Source: Nematostella vectensis (Eukaryota > Cnidaria > Anthozoa > Actiniaria > Edwardsiidae). Taken from it: DNA of 64,000 nucleotides. Below are positions 9,601-24,600 of the stretch, piece by piece. The stretch spans positions 17,845,075 to 17,909,074 of the forward strand of contig NC_064038.1 of NCBI RefSeq assembly GCF_932526225.1. The letters run 5' to 3'. How positions within the stretch are numbered: position 1 is the first letter of the stretch; every line of letters starts with the position of its first letter. The translations under genes were made by a program, and so were the position numbers. The notes under the pieces are model-generated. The model was not told the DNA's origin and made no database searches. It saw nothing but the letters and a program-made list of their open reading frames with translations.

Positions 9601-12600
9601 TGTCGTACTTACAGAGTAGAATCTGTCGTACTTACAGAGTAGAATCTGTCGTACTTACAGAGTAGAATATGTCGTACTTACAGAGTAGAATATGTCGTAC
9701 TTACAGAGTAGAATCTGTCGTACTAACAGAGTAGAATCTGTCGTACTTACAGAGTAGAATCTGTCGTACTTGCAGAGTAGAATCTGTCGTACTTACAGAG
9801 TAGAATCTGTCGTACTAACAGAGTAGAATCTGTCGTACTTACAGAGTAGAATCTGTCGTACTAACAGAGTAGAATCTGTCGTACTTACAGAGTAGAATCT
9901 GTCGTACTAACAGAGTAGAATCTGTCGTACTTACAGAGTAGAATCTGTCGTACTAACAGAGTAGAATCTGTCGTACTTACAGAGTAGAATCTGTCGTACT
10001 TGCAGAGTAGAATCTGTCGTACTTACAAGGTAGAATCTGTCGTACTTGCAGAGTAGAATCTGTCGTACTTACAGAGTAGAATCTGTCGTACTTACAGAGT
10101 AGAATCTGTCGTACTAACAGAGTAGAATCTGTCGTACTTACAGAGTAGAATCTGTCGTACTAACAGAGTAGAATCTGTCGTACTTACAGAGTAGAATCTG
10201 TCGTACTTACAGAGTAGAATCTGTCGTACTTACAGAGTAGAATCTGTCGTACTTACAGAGTAGAATCTGTCGTACTTACAGAGTAGAATCTGTCGTACTT
10301 ACAGAGTAGAATCTGTTGTACATACAGAGTAGAATCTGTCGTACTTACAGAGTAGAATCTGTCGTACTAACAGAGTAGAATCTGTCGTACTTACAGAGTA
10401 GAATCTGTCGTACTTACAGAGTAGAATCTGTCGTACTTACAGAGTAGAATATGTCGGTCGTACTTACAGAGTAGAATCTGTCGTACTTACAGGGTAGAAT
10501 CTGTCGTACTTACAGAGTAGAATCTGTCGTACTTACAGAGTAGAATATGTCGTACTAACAGAGTAGAATCTGTCGTACTTACAGAGTAGAATATGTCGGT
10601 CGTACTTACAGAGTAGAATCTGTCGTACTTACAGAGTAGAATCTGTCGTACTTACAGAGTAGAATCTGTCGTACTTACAGAGTAGAATCTGTCGTACTTA
10701 CAGAGTAGAATCTGTCGTACTTACAGAGTAGAATCTGTCGTACTTACAGAGTAGAATCTGTCGTACTTACAGAGTAGAATCTGTCGTACTTACAGAGTAG
10801 AATCTGTCGTACTTACAGAGTAGAATCTGTCGTACTAACAGAGTAGAATCTGTCGTATTTACAGAGTAGAATCTATCGTACATACAGAGTAGAATCTGTC
10901 GTACTTACAAAGTAGAATCTGTCGTACTTACAGAGTAGAATCTGTCGTACTTACAGAGTAGAATCTGTCGTACTTACAGAGTAGAATCTGTCGTACTTAC
11001 AGAGTAGAATCTGTCGTACTTACAGAGTAGAATCTATCGTACTTACAGAGTAGAATATGTCATACTTACAGAGTAGAATGTGTCGTACTTACAGAGTAGA
11101 ATCTGTCGTACTTACAAAGTAGAATATGTCGTACTTACAGAGTAGAATCTGTCCTTCACCATTGAAGGAAGCCTGGGCTTGTATCGTGGAATAGCATGTC
11201 TGATTCGTGACTGACGACAGGCTAATGTCTCGTTCAGTTCTAGAAAACAGAATATGGTTTAGATCAAGCCTGAAATAGGAATGACGTAATTAAATCGCTA
11301 AAGCATAAAATGATTCGTGTGAAGCGATATTTGTCAAGATGCTATTTTAATAAAGAAAATAAAACCAAAACAACAGTGTCATAGCAGAATAATTCTTGGA
11401 CTGTTAGAATTGAATAGCTTAGCACAGCGACTACTAGCGCATCCGAACCGCTGGAAATACCTTGGGTTGAGGGTCTCGGTCTCGTTTGAGGACTGGATGG
11501 ACATCGTCTTCATGCACCCGATAAAAGATACACCTCCGCTCTGTGACAAAAAAAATCACCGGGTTATTTAAGCCTATGACTACTAACTGTAAAGGAGTTT
11601 TTTTTATTAAAACTATATTAATCGTTAGCTATGTTAACTCCGCTAGCGTGTATTTAGTTGTAAGCAATGCTAGTGACTATGTTAGCGCCGCTAGCGTTTA
11701 TTTAGTTGTAAGCAATGCTAGTGACTATGTTAGCGCCGCTAGCGTGTATTTAGTTGTAAGCAATGCTAGGGACTATGTTAGCGCCGCTATGTCAATCGGT
11801 ACCTCTAACATGGAAGTGTTGACCCCTGGCGGAACTCCGCCCATGTAGATGGGTGTGTTTATGGTGAGGAGCTCCCTGGAGTCGCCCTGCCGAGCATTCT
11901 TGTAGTCTTTTGTATCAGGAACAAGGATCACACCAAACTGATTAATTCGTAGTAGATGCACCTGGAGGGCATGACAATAAATACAATACAATATATACGA
12001 TAAACAACAACAACAACAATAATAATTATAATAATATTAACTATGATGCTAACATAAAGAGTCAAACTGATCAACTCACACATTGCAATAACAAGACAAT
12101 AGACAAGTGGTCTTATGTTCATTGCCATAACAAGACAATAGACAAGTGGTCTTATGTTCATTGCCATAACAAGACAATAGACAAGTGGTCTTATGTTCAT
12201 TGCCATAACAAGACAATAGACAAGTGGTCTTATGTTCATTGCCATAACAAGACAATAGACAAGTGGTCTTATGTTCATTGCCATAACAAGACAATAGACA
12301 AGTGGTCTTATGTTCATTGCCATAACAAGACAATAGACAAGTGGTCTTATGTTCATTGCCATAACAAGGCAATAGACAAGTGGTCTTATGTTCATTGCCA
12401 TAACAAGGCAATAGACAAGTGGTCTTATGTTCATTGCCATAACAAGACAATAGACAAGTGGTCTTATGTTCATTGCCATAACAAGGCAATAGACAAGTGG
12501 TCTTATGTTCATTGCCATAACAAGACAATAGACAAGTGGTCTTATGTTCATTGCCATAACAAGACAATAGACAAGTGGTCTTATGTTCATTGCCATAACA

Positions 12601-15600
12601 AGACAATAGACAAGTGGTCTTATGTTCATTGCCATAACAAGACAATAGACAAGTGGTCTTATGTTCATTGCCATAACAAGGCAATAGACAAGTGCTCTTA
12701 TGTTTACAAGGTTTGAATTTTTAAATAAGAGCAATGAGGAGCGGATCGATATATATTATATATATCTTAAATATTATACATATCTAATATATATTTAACA
12801 ATTATACCATTTCCATTGAGGTGGATAGTGGCGAAATATCTACCAAGATCCGAAGGCTCGAGGTAGATATTTTTTCAAAGCCACTATCCGCCGAAATGGA
12901 AATGGTATAATTGTTTTAGTATATAAAACAAGCTCTATAGCAATTTCCTTTTCTGAAACACTTGCAAATCGGCTGTTACACCCGCCATTTTGCTTGATTT
13001 CGGGGCGCAGGAAAATATCCACCCCCAAGGAAGTGTATATTGCATTTTATCCCGAGTTTCCCAACCAATCAAATCGTTTGTTCTTGCGAGGTTCCCGAGT
13101 TTTATATACTAAATATATAGTATATATATATCTTATTCATATCTTATAGCTAAACATTACCTTGTACCACACACCCCCTGCGGAGTAATAGTTGAAGTTG
13201 CTTTCCACTCGTACCAGGCCCGCTCCTGTATCGTACTTGAATACGATTTTACCATTAACAAGCTCCACAGAGATGAACTCGTTGGGGTGGCTGACGTTAT
13301 CGGCGCCGTACAGCATTACTCCGTTAGGCGACATAGAACGGAATTCCAGGGTCACTACCCCCCTAGGGAGAGAAAAATGTATTTTCACCGGATGTCCCCT
13401 TTAAACGTATGTTGAGGCCAGGCTGTGTTTCTGGGATATGATTATCTGGTACAGAAAAGGGACGACATTCACTATTGGTTAGTGCCGGATTGTATTTCTC
13501 GACGTTTTGGCAATGCTGCCTTCATCAGGAATAAAGTCGAAAAGTTCAGTCCCGATAAGGATCGAATCAGTCCCGATAAGGATCGAATAAGTCCAGATAA
13601 GGATCAAGTCAGTCCTGATAAGGATCGGATCAGTCATAAGGATCGAATCAGTCCCGACAAGGATAAAGTCAGTCCCGATAAGGATCAAGTCAGTCCCGAT
13701 AAGGGTAAAGTCAGTCCCGATAAGGATCGAATCAGTATTGATAAGGATCAAGTCAGGTCGCGATAAAACAATCAAGCCAGTATCGATCATTAGGAAATCA
13801 AGTCAGTCGCAAATAGTGACGAGTCGTTCCCTATTATTAGTAGCCAGTAAATCGTATTATCAACCAAATCAGTTAAAGTCATTATATAATTTCGAGCATT
13901 ATAAAACATTATTCATGTTCAAAGGACTCAATAAGGTGTCACTGAATTTTGGTAAAACATTCTTAGACCTTTCTAAATAGACGTTTATCATGCAGCAGGC
14001 AATACTTACTGTGATTTGATTAAGCGGAGCACTCGCTCTGACGGAGAGAAAGCAACATAGTTCCCAGGACCTAAATTGATCTCATCGGGCTCCTTTGACC
14101 GCGTGAGGCGTGGGTACCTATCTCCACAGGTAGGAGGGGGCTGAGTGGGGGGTGGTATGGTCGGGAGAGGCGTGGGCACGACGGATCGCTCCGGGCTACC
14201 GCCTGCGAGGGAGACCTGTTTTGAGTGACCGGAAAATATATTCTGCGAACTGAAACAACAACAGTGAGCGTGAGCGAAGATAGCCGAGGTATTTACTTAG
14301 CTGAACATCACTATCACCACCACAACCATCATGATAATCATTATCATCATTATCATCATTATCATCATCACCAACCATCACCAACCATCACCACCACCAT
14401 CATATAATCATCGTCATCCTTACATGCCGTTGATGTTGATGTACTTCATGTCTCCCACAAAAGGCAGCACCACAGGCACCTGTAGCGGCAGGACGGCTCC
14501 TGGTCTGACTCCACCGACATACAGGGTCCCGTTCAGCCTGGCTGGCCCTGCTGCCACTGTGCTGAGGTCAACAGACCGCGTCCATCTTCCTTCGTCCAGA
14601 TCGAGGCGAAGGCTGTACGACAAACAAACAAAGGCTTGATTAAGAGTGATTCAAGCGCTGTTTAAGCTTTAAAACGAAATTGTACGGAATTACCAAAATA
14701 ACCATGAAGGTTCGTTTATTTGCATTCAATATATCAGAAAAATAACCATAAACAGAAGCGTGGTGCCATGGGACCCACCCTGCAGCAGTGAAGGTGATGA
14801 CGACAGTGTGATATGCGCCGTCATTGAGGGTCTGTTGTGCCGTGGTCAGCGGCGTGTATGCTGATGGTGTCTTGGTGCTGGCCAGGAAGAGGTTACCGTG
14901 GAATAAGGCCAGGAAGAAGTAGTAGCCCTGCAACAGAACATGGTATCAGCAAGTGGGCCAGGCTGTCTGTCTGTCTGTCTGTCTGCCAGGCTGTCTGTCT
15001 GTCTGTCTGCCAGGCTGTCTGTCTGTCTGTCTGTCTGCCAGGCTGTCTGTCTGTCTGTCTGTCTGCCAGGCTGTCTGTCTGTCTGTCTGCCAGGCTGTCT
15101 GTCTGTCTGTCTGTCTGCCAGGCTGTCTGTCCGTCTGTCTGTCTGTCTGCCAGGCTGTCTGTCTGTCTGTCTGTCTGCCAGGCTGTCTGTCTGTCTGTCT
15201 GTCTGCCAGGCTGTCTGTCTGTCTGTCTGTCTGCCAGGCTGTCTGTCTGTCTGCCAGTCTGTCTGTCTGTCTGTCTGCCAGGCTGTCTGTCTGTCTGCCA
15301 GGCTGTCTGTCTGTCTGTCTGCCAGGCTGTCTGTCTGTCTGTCAGGCTGTCTGTCTGTCTGTCTGTCTGCCAGGCTGTCTGTCTGTCTGTCTGCCAGGCT
15401 GTCTGTCTGTCTGTCTGTCTGCCAGGCTGTCTGTCTGTCTGTCTGCCAGGCTGTCTGTCTGTCTGTCTGTCTGCCAGGCTGTCTGTCTGTCTGTCTGCCA
15501 GGCTGTCTGTCTGTCTGTCTGCCAGGCTGTCTGTCTGTCTGTCTGTCTGTCTGCCAGGCTGTCTGTCTGTCTGTCTGCCAGGCTGTCTGTCTGTCTGTCT

Positions 15601-18600
15601 GTCTGCCAGGCTGTCTGTCTGTCTGTCTGCCAGGCTGTCTGTCTGTCTGTCTGCCAGGCTGTCTGTCTGTCTGTCTGCCAGGCTGTCTGTCTGTCTGTCA
15701 GGCTGTCTGTCTGTCTGTCTGCCAGGCTGTCTGTCTGTCTGCCAGGCTGTCTGTCTGTCTGTCTGTCTGTCTGTCTGCCAGGCTGTCTGTCTGTCTGCCA
15801 GGCTGTCTGCCAGGCTGTCTGTCTGTCTGTCTGCCAGGCTGTCTGTCTGTCTGTCTGTCTGCCAGGCTGTCTGTCTGTCTGTCTGCCAGGCTGTCTGTCT
15901 GTCTGCCAGGCTGTCTGTCTGTCTGCCAGGCTGTCGGTCCATCTGGTTGTTTGTATGTCTACTTCTTTGTGTGCGCATACGCGTGTCTGTCTGTCTGTCT
16001 GCCTGCTGAGCTGTAGCTTACCGTGCTGACGTCGCCACTATAAACAAGGAGACCGCTGGGCTGAAGAGTCTTGAATTTCAGGCTCAAGGAGTTCATGTCT
16101 GTAATCCCGGATGACAAACCGGCATACCCGTCACCACGGAAACGGATGGCTTCCTCGACACTCGACAAGACGCCACAGAAATCAACTTGGCCCCAGGCCT
16201 GCGTGAGCGCCTTATCATCCAGAGACCTGGGCACTACACCCCCCGCACTGCTAGAGACGTTAAGGTGCCGAATGGAGCCCGCGAAATGTACGTTAAGCGG
16301 TGCTAGGAATGGGCTGCAGACACAAAACATGATCCATGATGAACGTACGGCGGCATGCAATAGGAAACGAGAATCAAAATTCACCACAAAGTGAAAAGCA
16401 ACCCACCTCTGTGGTTCTTTGCCTCCAAATATCAGATACCTGCCAGTAGGCATCAATAGAGGGGACGGTAGATTAATTGACACGCTGTCAATCACTCCTT
16501 GTGAGTTCACAGGTGTTACGGTCAGGGTTGCGTTAGCGAGTCCACGTGTCAATCTCAAATTGTACCAGCGGCCATCGCTGTAAGAGGTCTTGTTTGTGGA
16601 GAGTGCGTAGGACTGGGCTCCACTCTTAAAGTAGAATGTCACTCCACTCATGTTTAAATATACTCCGTAGATATAGCCCTGCAGAGAACAGAACCAAGTC
16701 ACTCACGATTAGCACTGAGTCACTCACGATTAGCACCGAGTCACTCACGATTAGCACCGAGTCACTCACGATTAGCACCGAGTCACTAACGACTGGCATC
16801 GAGTCATTCCCGTATGTCACCGAGTCACTCCCGAATAATACCGAGTAATTCCTTTACAGTCAGAGAGCCGCATTACGAGTATTCATCTTGCTCTTTTCAT
16901 GTAAAGAGTTTGGTATGTAGCTCCAGGACCCCCCCCCCCCCCCTCGTAAAAATCACCGAATCAATAGAGTATATTCACTAGGTTATCAAAATGACACACG
17001 AATCAATAGAGTATATTCCCTAGGTAATCACAACGACACACGAATCAATAGAGTATATTCACTAGGTTATCAAAATGACACACGAATCAATAGCATATAT
17101 TCCCTAGGTTATCAAAATGACACACGAATCAATAGGGTATATTTCCTAGGTTATCAAAATGACACACGAATCAATAGAGTATATTCCCTAGGTTATCACA
17201 ATGACACACGAATCAATAGAGTATATTTCCTAGGTAATCACAATGACAAACGAATCAATAGAGTATATTCCCTAGGTTATCAAAATGACACACGAATCAA
17301 TAGAGTATATTCCCTAGGTTATCAAAATGACACACGAATCAATAGAGTATATTCCCTAGGTTATCACAATGACACACGAATCAATAGAGTATATTCCCTA
17401 GGTTATCACAATGACACACGAATCAATAGAGTATATTCCCTAGGTTATCACAATGACACACGAATCAATAGAGTATATTTCCTAGGTTATCACAATGACA
17501 CACGAATCAATAGAGTATATTCCCTAGGTTATCACAATGACAAACGAATCAATAGCATATATTCCCTAGGTTATCAAAATGACACACGAATCAATAGAGT
17601 ATATTCCCTAGGTTATCACAATGACACACGAATCAATAGAGTATATTCCCTAGGTTATCACAATGACACACGAATCAATAGAGTATATTCCCTAGGTTAT
17701 CACAATGACACACGAATCAATAGAGTATATTTCCTAGGTTATCACAATGACACACGAATCAATATAGTATATTCCCTAGGTTATCACAATGACAAACGAA
17801 TCAATAGCATATATTCCCTAGGTTATCAAAATGACACACGAATCAATAGAGTATATTCCCTAGGTTATCAAAATGACACACGAATCAATAGAGTATATTT
17901 CCTAGGTAATCACAATGACACACGAATCAATAGAGTATATTCCCTAGGTAATCACAATGACACACGAATCAATAGAGTATATTTCCTAGGTAATCACAAT
18001 GACACACGAATCAATAGCATATATTCCCTAGGTTATCAAAATGACACACGAATCAATAGAGTATATTCCCTAGGTAATCACAATGACACACGAATCAATA
18101 GAGTATATTCCCTAGGTTATCAAAATGACACACGAATCAATAGAGTATATTCCCTAGGTTATCAAAATGACACACGAATCAATAGAGTATATTCCCTAGG
18201 TTATCAAAATGACACACGAATCAATAGAGTATATTCCCTAGGTTATCAAAATGACACACAAATCAATAGAGTATATTTCCTAGGTTATCACAATGACACA
18301 CGAATCAATAGAGTATATTCCCTAGGTTATCACAATGACACACGAATCAATAGAGTATATTCCCTAGGTTATCACAATGACAAACGAATCAATAGAGTAT
18401 ATTCCCTAGGTTATCAAAATGACACACGAATCAATAGAGTATATTCCCTAGGTTATCAAAATGACAAACGAATCAATAGAGTATATTTCCTAGGTTATCA
18501 AAATGACACACGAATCAATAGGGTATATTTCCTAGGTTATCAAAATGACACACGAATCAATAGCGTATATTCCCTAGGTTATCACAATGACACACGAATC

Positions 18601-21600
18601 AATAGAGTATATTTCCTAGGTTATCACAATGACACACGAATCAATAGAGTATATTCCCTAGGTTATCACAATGACAAACGAATCAATAGCATATATTCCC
18701 TAGGTTATCAAAATGACACACGAATCAATAGAGTATATTCCCTAGGTTATCAAAATGACACACGAATCAATAGAGTATATTTCCTAGGTAATCACAATGA
18801 CACACGAATCAATAGAGTATATTCCCTAGGTAATCACAATGACACACGAATCAATAGGGTATATTTCCTAGGTTATCAAAATGACACACGAATCAATAGG
18901 GTATATTTCCTAGGTTATCAAAATGACACACGAATCAATAGAGTATATTCCCTAGGTTATCAAAATGACAAACGAATCAATAGAGTATATTTCCTAGGTT
19001 ATCAAAATGACACACGAATCAATAGGGTATATTTCCTAGGTTATCAAAATGACACACGAATCAATAGCGTATATTCCCTAGGTTATCACAATGACACACG
19101 AATCAATAGAGTATATTCCCTAGGTTATCAAAATGACACACGAATCAATAGGGTATATTTCCTAGGTTATCAAAATGACACACGAATCAATAGCGTATAT
19201 TCCCTAGGTTATCACAATGACACACGAATCAATAGAGTATATTTCCTAGGTTATCACAATGACACACGAATCAATAGAGTATATTCCCTAGGTTATCACA
19301 ATGACAAACGAATCAATAGCATATATTCCCTAGGTTATCAAAATGACACACGAATCAATAGAGTATATTCCCTAGGTTATCAAAATGACACACGAATCAA
19401 TAGAGTATATTTCCTAGGTAATCACAATGACACACGAATCAATAGAGTATATTCCCTAGGTAATCACAATGACACACGAATCAATAGAGTATATTTCCTA
19501 GGTAATCACAATGACACACGAATCAATAGCATATATTCCCTAGGTTATCAAAATGACACACGAATCAATAGAGTATATTCCCTAGGTAATCACAATGACA
19601 CACGAATCAATAGAGTATATTCCCTAGGTTATCAAAATGACACACGAATCAATAGAGTATATTCCCTAGGTTATCAAAATGACACACGAATCAATAGAGT
19701 ATATTTCCTAGGTTATCAAAATGACACACGAATCAATAGCGTATATTCCCTAGGTTATCACAATGACACACGAATCAATAGAGTATATTTCCTAGGTTAT
19801 CAAAATGACACACGAATCAATAGCGTATATTCCCTAGGTTATCACAATGACACACGAATCAATAGAGTATATTCCCTAGGTTATCAAAATGACACACGAA
19901 TCAATAGAGTATATTCCCTAGGTTATCACAATGACACACGAATCAATAGAGTATATTTCCTAGGTTATCACAATGACACACGAATCAATAGAGTATATTT
20001 CCTAGGTAATCACAATGACACACGAATCAATAGAGTATATTCCCTAGGTTATCACAATGACACACGAATCAATAGAGTATATTCCCTAGGTTATCAAAAT
20101 GACACACGAATCAATAGCATATATTCCCTAGGTTATCACAATGACACACGAATCAATAGAGTATATTCCCTAGGTTATCAAAATGACACACGAATCAATA
20201 GAGTATATTCACTAGGTTATCACAATGACACACGAATCAATAGAGTATATTCCCTAGGTTATCAAAATGACACACGAATCAATAGAGTATATTCCCTAGG
20301 TTATCAAAATGACACACGAATCAATAGAGTATATTTCCTAGGTTATCACAATGACACACGAATCAATAGAGTATATTCCCTAGGTTATCAAAATGACACA
20401 CGAATCAATAGAGTATATTCCCTAGGTTATCAAAATGACACACGAATCAATAGCGTATATTCCCTAGGTTATCACAATGACACACGAATCAATAGAGTAT
20501 ATTCCCTAGGTTATCAAAATGACACACGAATCAATAGAGTATATTCCCTAGGTTATCACAATGACACACGAATCAATAGAGTATATTCCCTAGGTTATCA
20601 AAATGACACACGAATCAATAGAGTATATTTCCTAGGTTATCACAATGACACACGAATCAATAGAGTATATTTCCTAGGTTATCACAATGACACACGAATC
20701 AATAGAGTATATTTCCTAGGTTATCAAAATGACACACGAATCAATAGAGTATATTCCCTAGGTTATCACAATGACACACGAATCAATAGAGTATATTCCC
20801 TAGGTTATCACAATGACACACGAATCAATAGAGTATATTTCCTAGGTTATCACAATGACACACGAATCAATAGAGTATATTCACTAGGTTATCACAATGA
20901 CACACGAATCAATAGAGTATATTTCCTAGGTTATCAAAATGACACACGAATCAATAGAGTATATTCCCTAGGTTATCAAAATGACACACGAATCAATAGA
21001 GTATATTCCCTAGGTTATCAAAATGACACACGAATCAATAGAGTATATTTCCTAGGTTATCACAATGACACACGAATCAATAGAGTATATTCCCTAGGTT
21101 ATCAAAATGACACACGAATCAATAGAGTATATTCCCTAGGTTATCAAAATGACACACGAATCAATAGCGTATATTCCCTAGGTTATCACAATGACACACG
21201 AATCAATAGAGTATATTCCCTAGGTTATCAAAATGACACACGAATCAATAGAGTATATTCCCTAGGTTATCACAATGACACACGAATCAATAGAGTATAT
21301 TCCCTAGGTTATCAGAATGACACACGAATCAATAGAGTATATTTCCTAGGTTATCAAAATGACACACGAATCAATAGAGTATATTTCCTAGGTTATCACA
21401 ATGACACACGAATCAATAGAGTATATTTCCTAGGTTATCACAATGACACACGAATCAATAGAGTATATTTCCTAGGTTATCAAAATGACACACGAATCAA
21501 TAGAGTATATTCCCTAGGTTATCACAATGACACACGAATCAATAGAGTATATTCCCTAGGTTATCACAATGACACACGAATCAATAGAGTATATTTCCTA

Positions 21601-24600
21601 GGTTATCACAATGACACACGAATCAATAGAGTATATTCACTAGGTTATCACAATGACACACGAATCAATAGAGTATATTTCCTAGGTTATCAAAATGACA
21701 CACGAATCAATAGAGTATATTCCCTAGGTTATCAAAATGACACACGAATCAATAGAGTATATTCCCTAGGTTATCACAATGACACACGAATCAATAGAGT
21801 ATATTTCCTAGGTTATCACAATGACACACGAATCAATAGAGTATATTTCCTAGGTTATCAAAATGACACACGAATCAATAGAGTATATTCCCTAGGTTAT
21901 CACAATGACACACGAATCAATAGAGTATATTCCCTAGGTTATCACAATGACACACGAATCAATAGAGTATATTTCCTAGGTTATCACAATGACACACGAA
22001 TCAATAGAGTATATTCACTAGGTTATCACAATGACACACGAATCAATAGAGTATATTTCCTAGGTTATCAAAATGACACACGAATCAATAGAGTATATTC
22101 CCTAGGTTATCAAAATGACACACGAATCAATAGAGTATATTCCCTAGGTTATCACAATGACACACGAATCAATAGAGTATATTCCCTAGGTTATCACAAT
22201 GACACACGAATCAATAGAGTATATTCCCTAGGTTATCAAAATGACACACGAATCAATAGAGTATATTCCCTAGGTTATCACAATGACACACGAATCAATA
22301 GAGTATATTTCCTAGGTAATCACAATGACACACTAATCAATAGAGTATATTTCCTAGGTAATCACAATGACACACGAATCAATAGAGTATATTCCCTAGG
22401 TTATCACAATGACACACGAATCAATAGAGTATATTCCCTAGGTTATCACAATGACACACGAATCAATAGGGTATATTCCCTAGGTTATCAAAATGACACA
22501 CGAATCAATAGAGTATTTTCACTAGGTTATCACAATGACACATACCTCAGTACCAAGCACGTTGAACATGGACGAGATAGGCAGAAATGTTCTGAACTCC
22601 AAATTAATCTCCGAGTCACGTGATATGTCGAACGTTCCCATGTTTTGCTTGATGTAAGTATCCGGACTACCAAACAGGCTTGTGCCGGAAGTGACGTCAT
22701 AGAACAGAGGAGTAGAGGCGGAAGTAATACATTTTGAGCAGGCATATCTGTTGCCATTGACTTGCTTGGGTTTCCATAGCGACAGAGGTTTTTGATTGAC
22801 TACGACGTTATCGATACAGCCGCGGAAGAAGCGCTGAGTTTGGTTGGGCTGCGAAGGCAAGCGTTTGTTCATTACAAAAGTTTAGGATAGAACAACCTAT
22901 AGATCCTCTGCTATTCGCCCTTTCTCGCTCATTCAACCCCTTTGTTTAACTTTTGCTCAAGATAAAACCCGCAACAGCTGTTATCTTACCATGACGCCCT
23001 CAGGCAGTCCTCCTATGTAAAGCGGACTTGCGGAAGTAAAGTTGATATTGGTATTAGGCACGATCTGGTTCGTGTTGCTCTCGTACGTTCTGCTGTAGTT
23101 CATAGAGTAATCAGTCACCGACAAGCGTCCATTTTTGTTGTATCTAAAATAATGATAGGTGGTATAAACAAACGATCAGACTCATTTTTACAGAACGATA
23201 AGAATCATTATTATAGAACAAACAATCAGACTCATTATCATAGAACAAACGATCTACTTCACACTCACCTGGAGGCATAGACTCGGTACCAGTTCCCCTG
23301 TCGGACCGTGACTTCCCAGTTGGTGATGGTGATTGGGCCCGGGCCGAGGTCGAAAGTGAACTGTACGTACTGATTGTATACCAAGGTCAACGCCAGGCTT
23401 TTCGCCTACGGAAATATAACCACACAGAGAATACTGTAAATCAACAGATGCGGATAAAGGATTTCTCGATAAGGGAAAAGGGGAGGGGGGGGGGGGGGGG
23501 GAGGTAAGTAAAACATGTCGGAAGGTAATTTTGAGAATTTTAGCTCCTATACATTGCTTTTCCAATTGCCAAAGGGTTCGCATGGCCCCCTGGGTCATCC
23601 ACGGAGCATGGTAGCACGTGTCACGTGTCTTAAGAAACATGTTTTCATCTCTTACCGGTAACACATTCACGTGTCTAGCTTAAGTGTCATGTTTTTATCT
23701 CTTACCGGTAACACATTCACGTGTCTCAGTTAAGTGTCATGTTTTCATCTCTTACCGGTAACACATTCACGTGTCTCAGTTAAGTGTCATGTTTTCATCT
23801 CTTACCGGTAACACATTCACGTGTCTAGCTTAAGTGTCATGTTTTCATCTCTTACCGGTAACACATTCACGTGTCTAGCTTAACACATTGACCCCTGAAC
23901 CGGCCTGTACCGGCTTTGGGAAGTACCCACAACCCAAAAAATTCATAAATTCAAAATAAACAAAGTCAGATGGTTTTTTAGAAGTCTTTTCACCCCGAAG
24001 CCAAACGAATCAATTCCAGGTCATACAGACCCAGAATAGCAGTGTAAACAATTTCGGAATCAATTTGGTTTCAGAAAAGACACCATTTAGGAGAGCTGTG
24101 GTGATTCATTAGAAAATTATTTTCTCATCTGGGCAAAGCCAAACAAGAAAAAATCATCATGAATCCACCTTTGCTTGCAAATATCCATAAGCAAAGCACT
24201 CAATTATGCCCCAAAAGACTTCATGATGTCCTGAGACACTCTCCTAATATGCTCATAGCTGTATTTTTTGATGAAAAATACAAGCAACCATCAACTTGTG
24301 CTGGCTTCAGCACATCGACGAGGGATTAAAAGTGGGGACCGCAAAGCACTGTTGGAAAGCTTGGATACCGCTGACTAGGTGCAGCTGTGTTTGACTTTGA
24401 CGGGCTGTATAAAACTCAGAATAGGGGGGGAGGTATCTGTTTTCAGTCTGTTTTTTGTAAATTCAGCTCCAAAAAAGCCAGGAGTCAATGGGTTAAGTGT
24501 CATGTTTTCATCTCTTACCGGTAACACATCCACGTGTCTAGCTTAAGTGTCATGTTTTCATCTCTTACCGGTAACACATTCACGTCTCTCAGTTAAGTGT

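Noticed and set aside
8720-11152. Possible CRISPR array
   Set aside because: Units are directly adjacent with no unique spacers, and the context is an animal intron; these are minisatellites.
11928-12734. 268-codon minus-strand frame with 13-residue repeats
   Set aside because: It is the 39-bp minisatellite read in one of two open frames; laminin exons 38 and 39 splice across it.
14837-16029. Three long Cys/Leu/Ser/Val-rich frames and one antisense Asp/Arg/Gln-rich frame
   Set aside because: All are translations of a CTGT tetranucleotide array that is open in several frames.
23254-23670. 138-codon minus-strand frame
   Set aside because: It reads through exon 30 in another frame and a G-run in intron 29; the laminin frame explains the conserved part.
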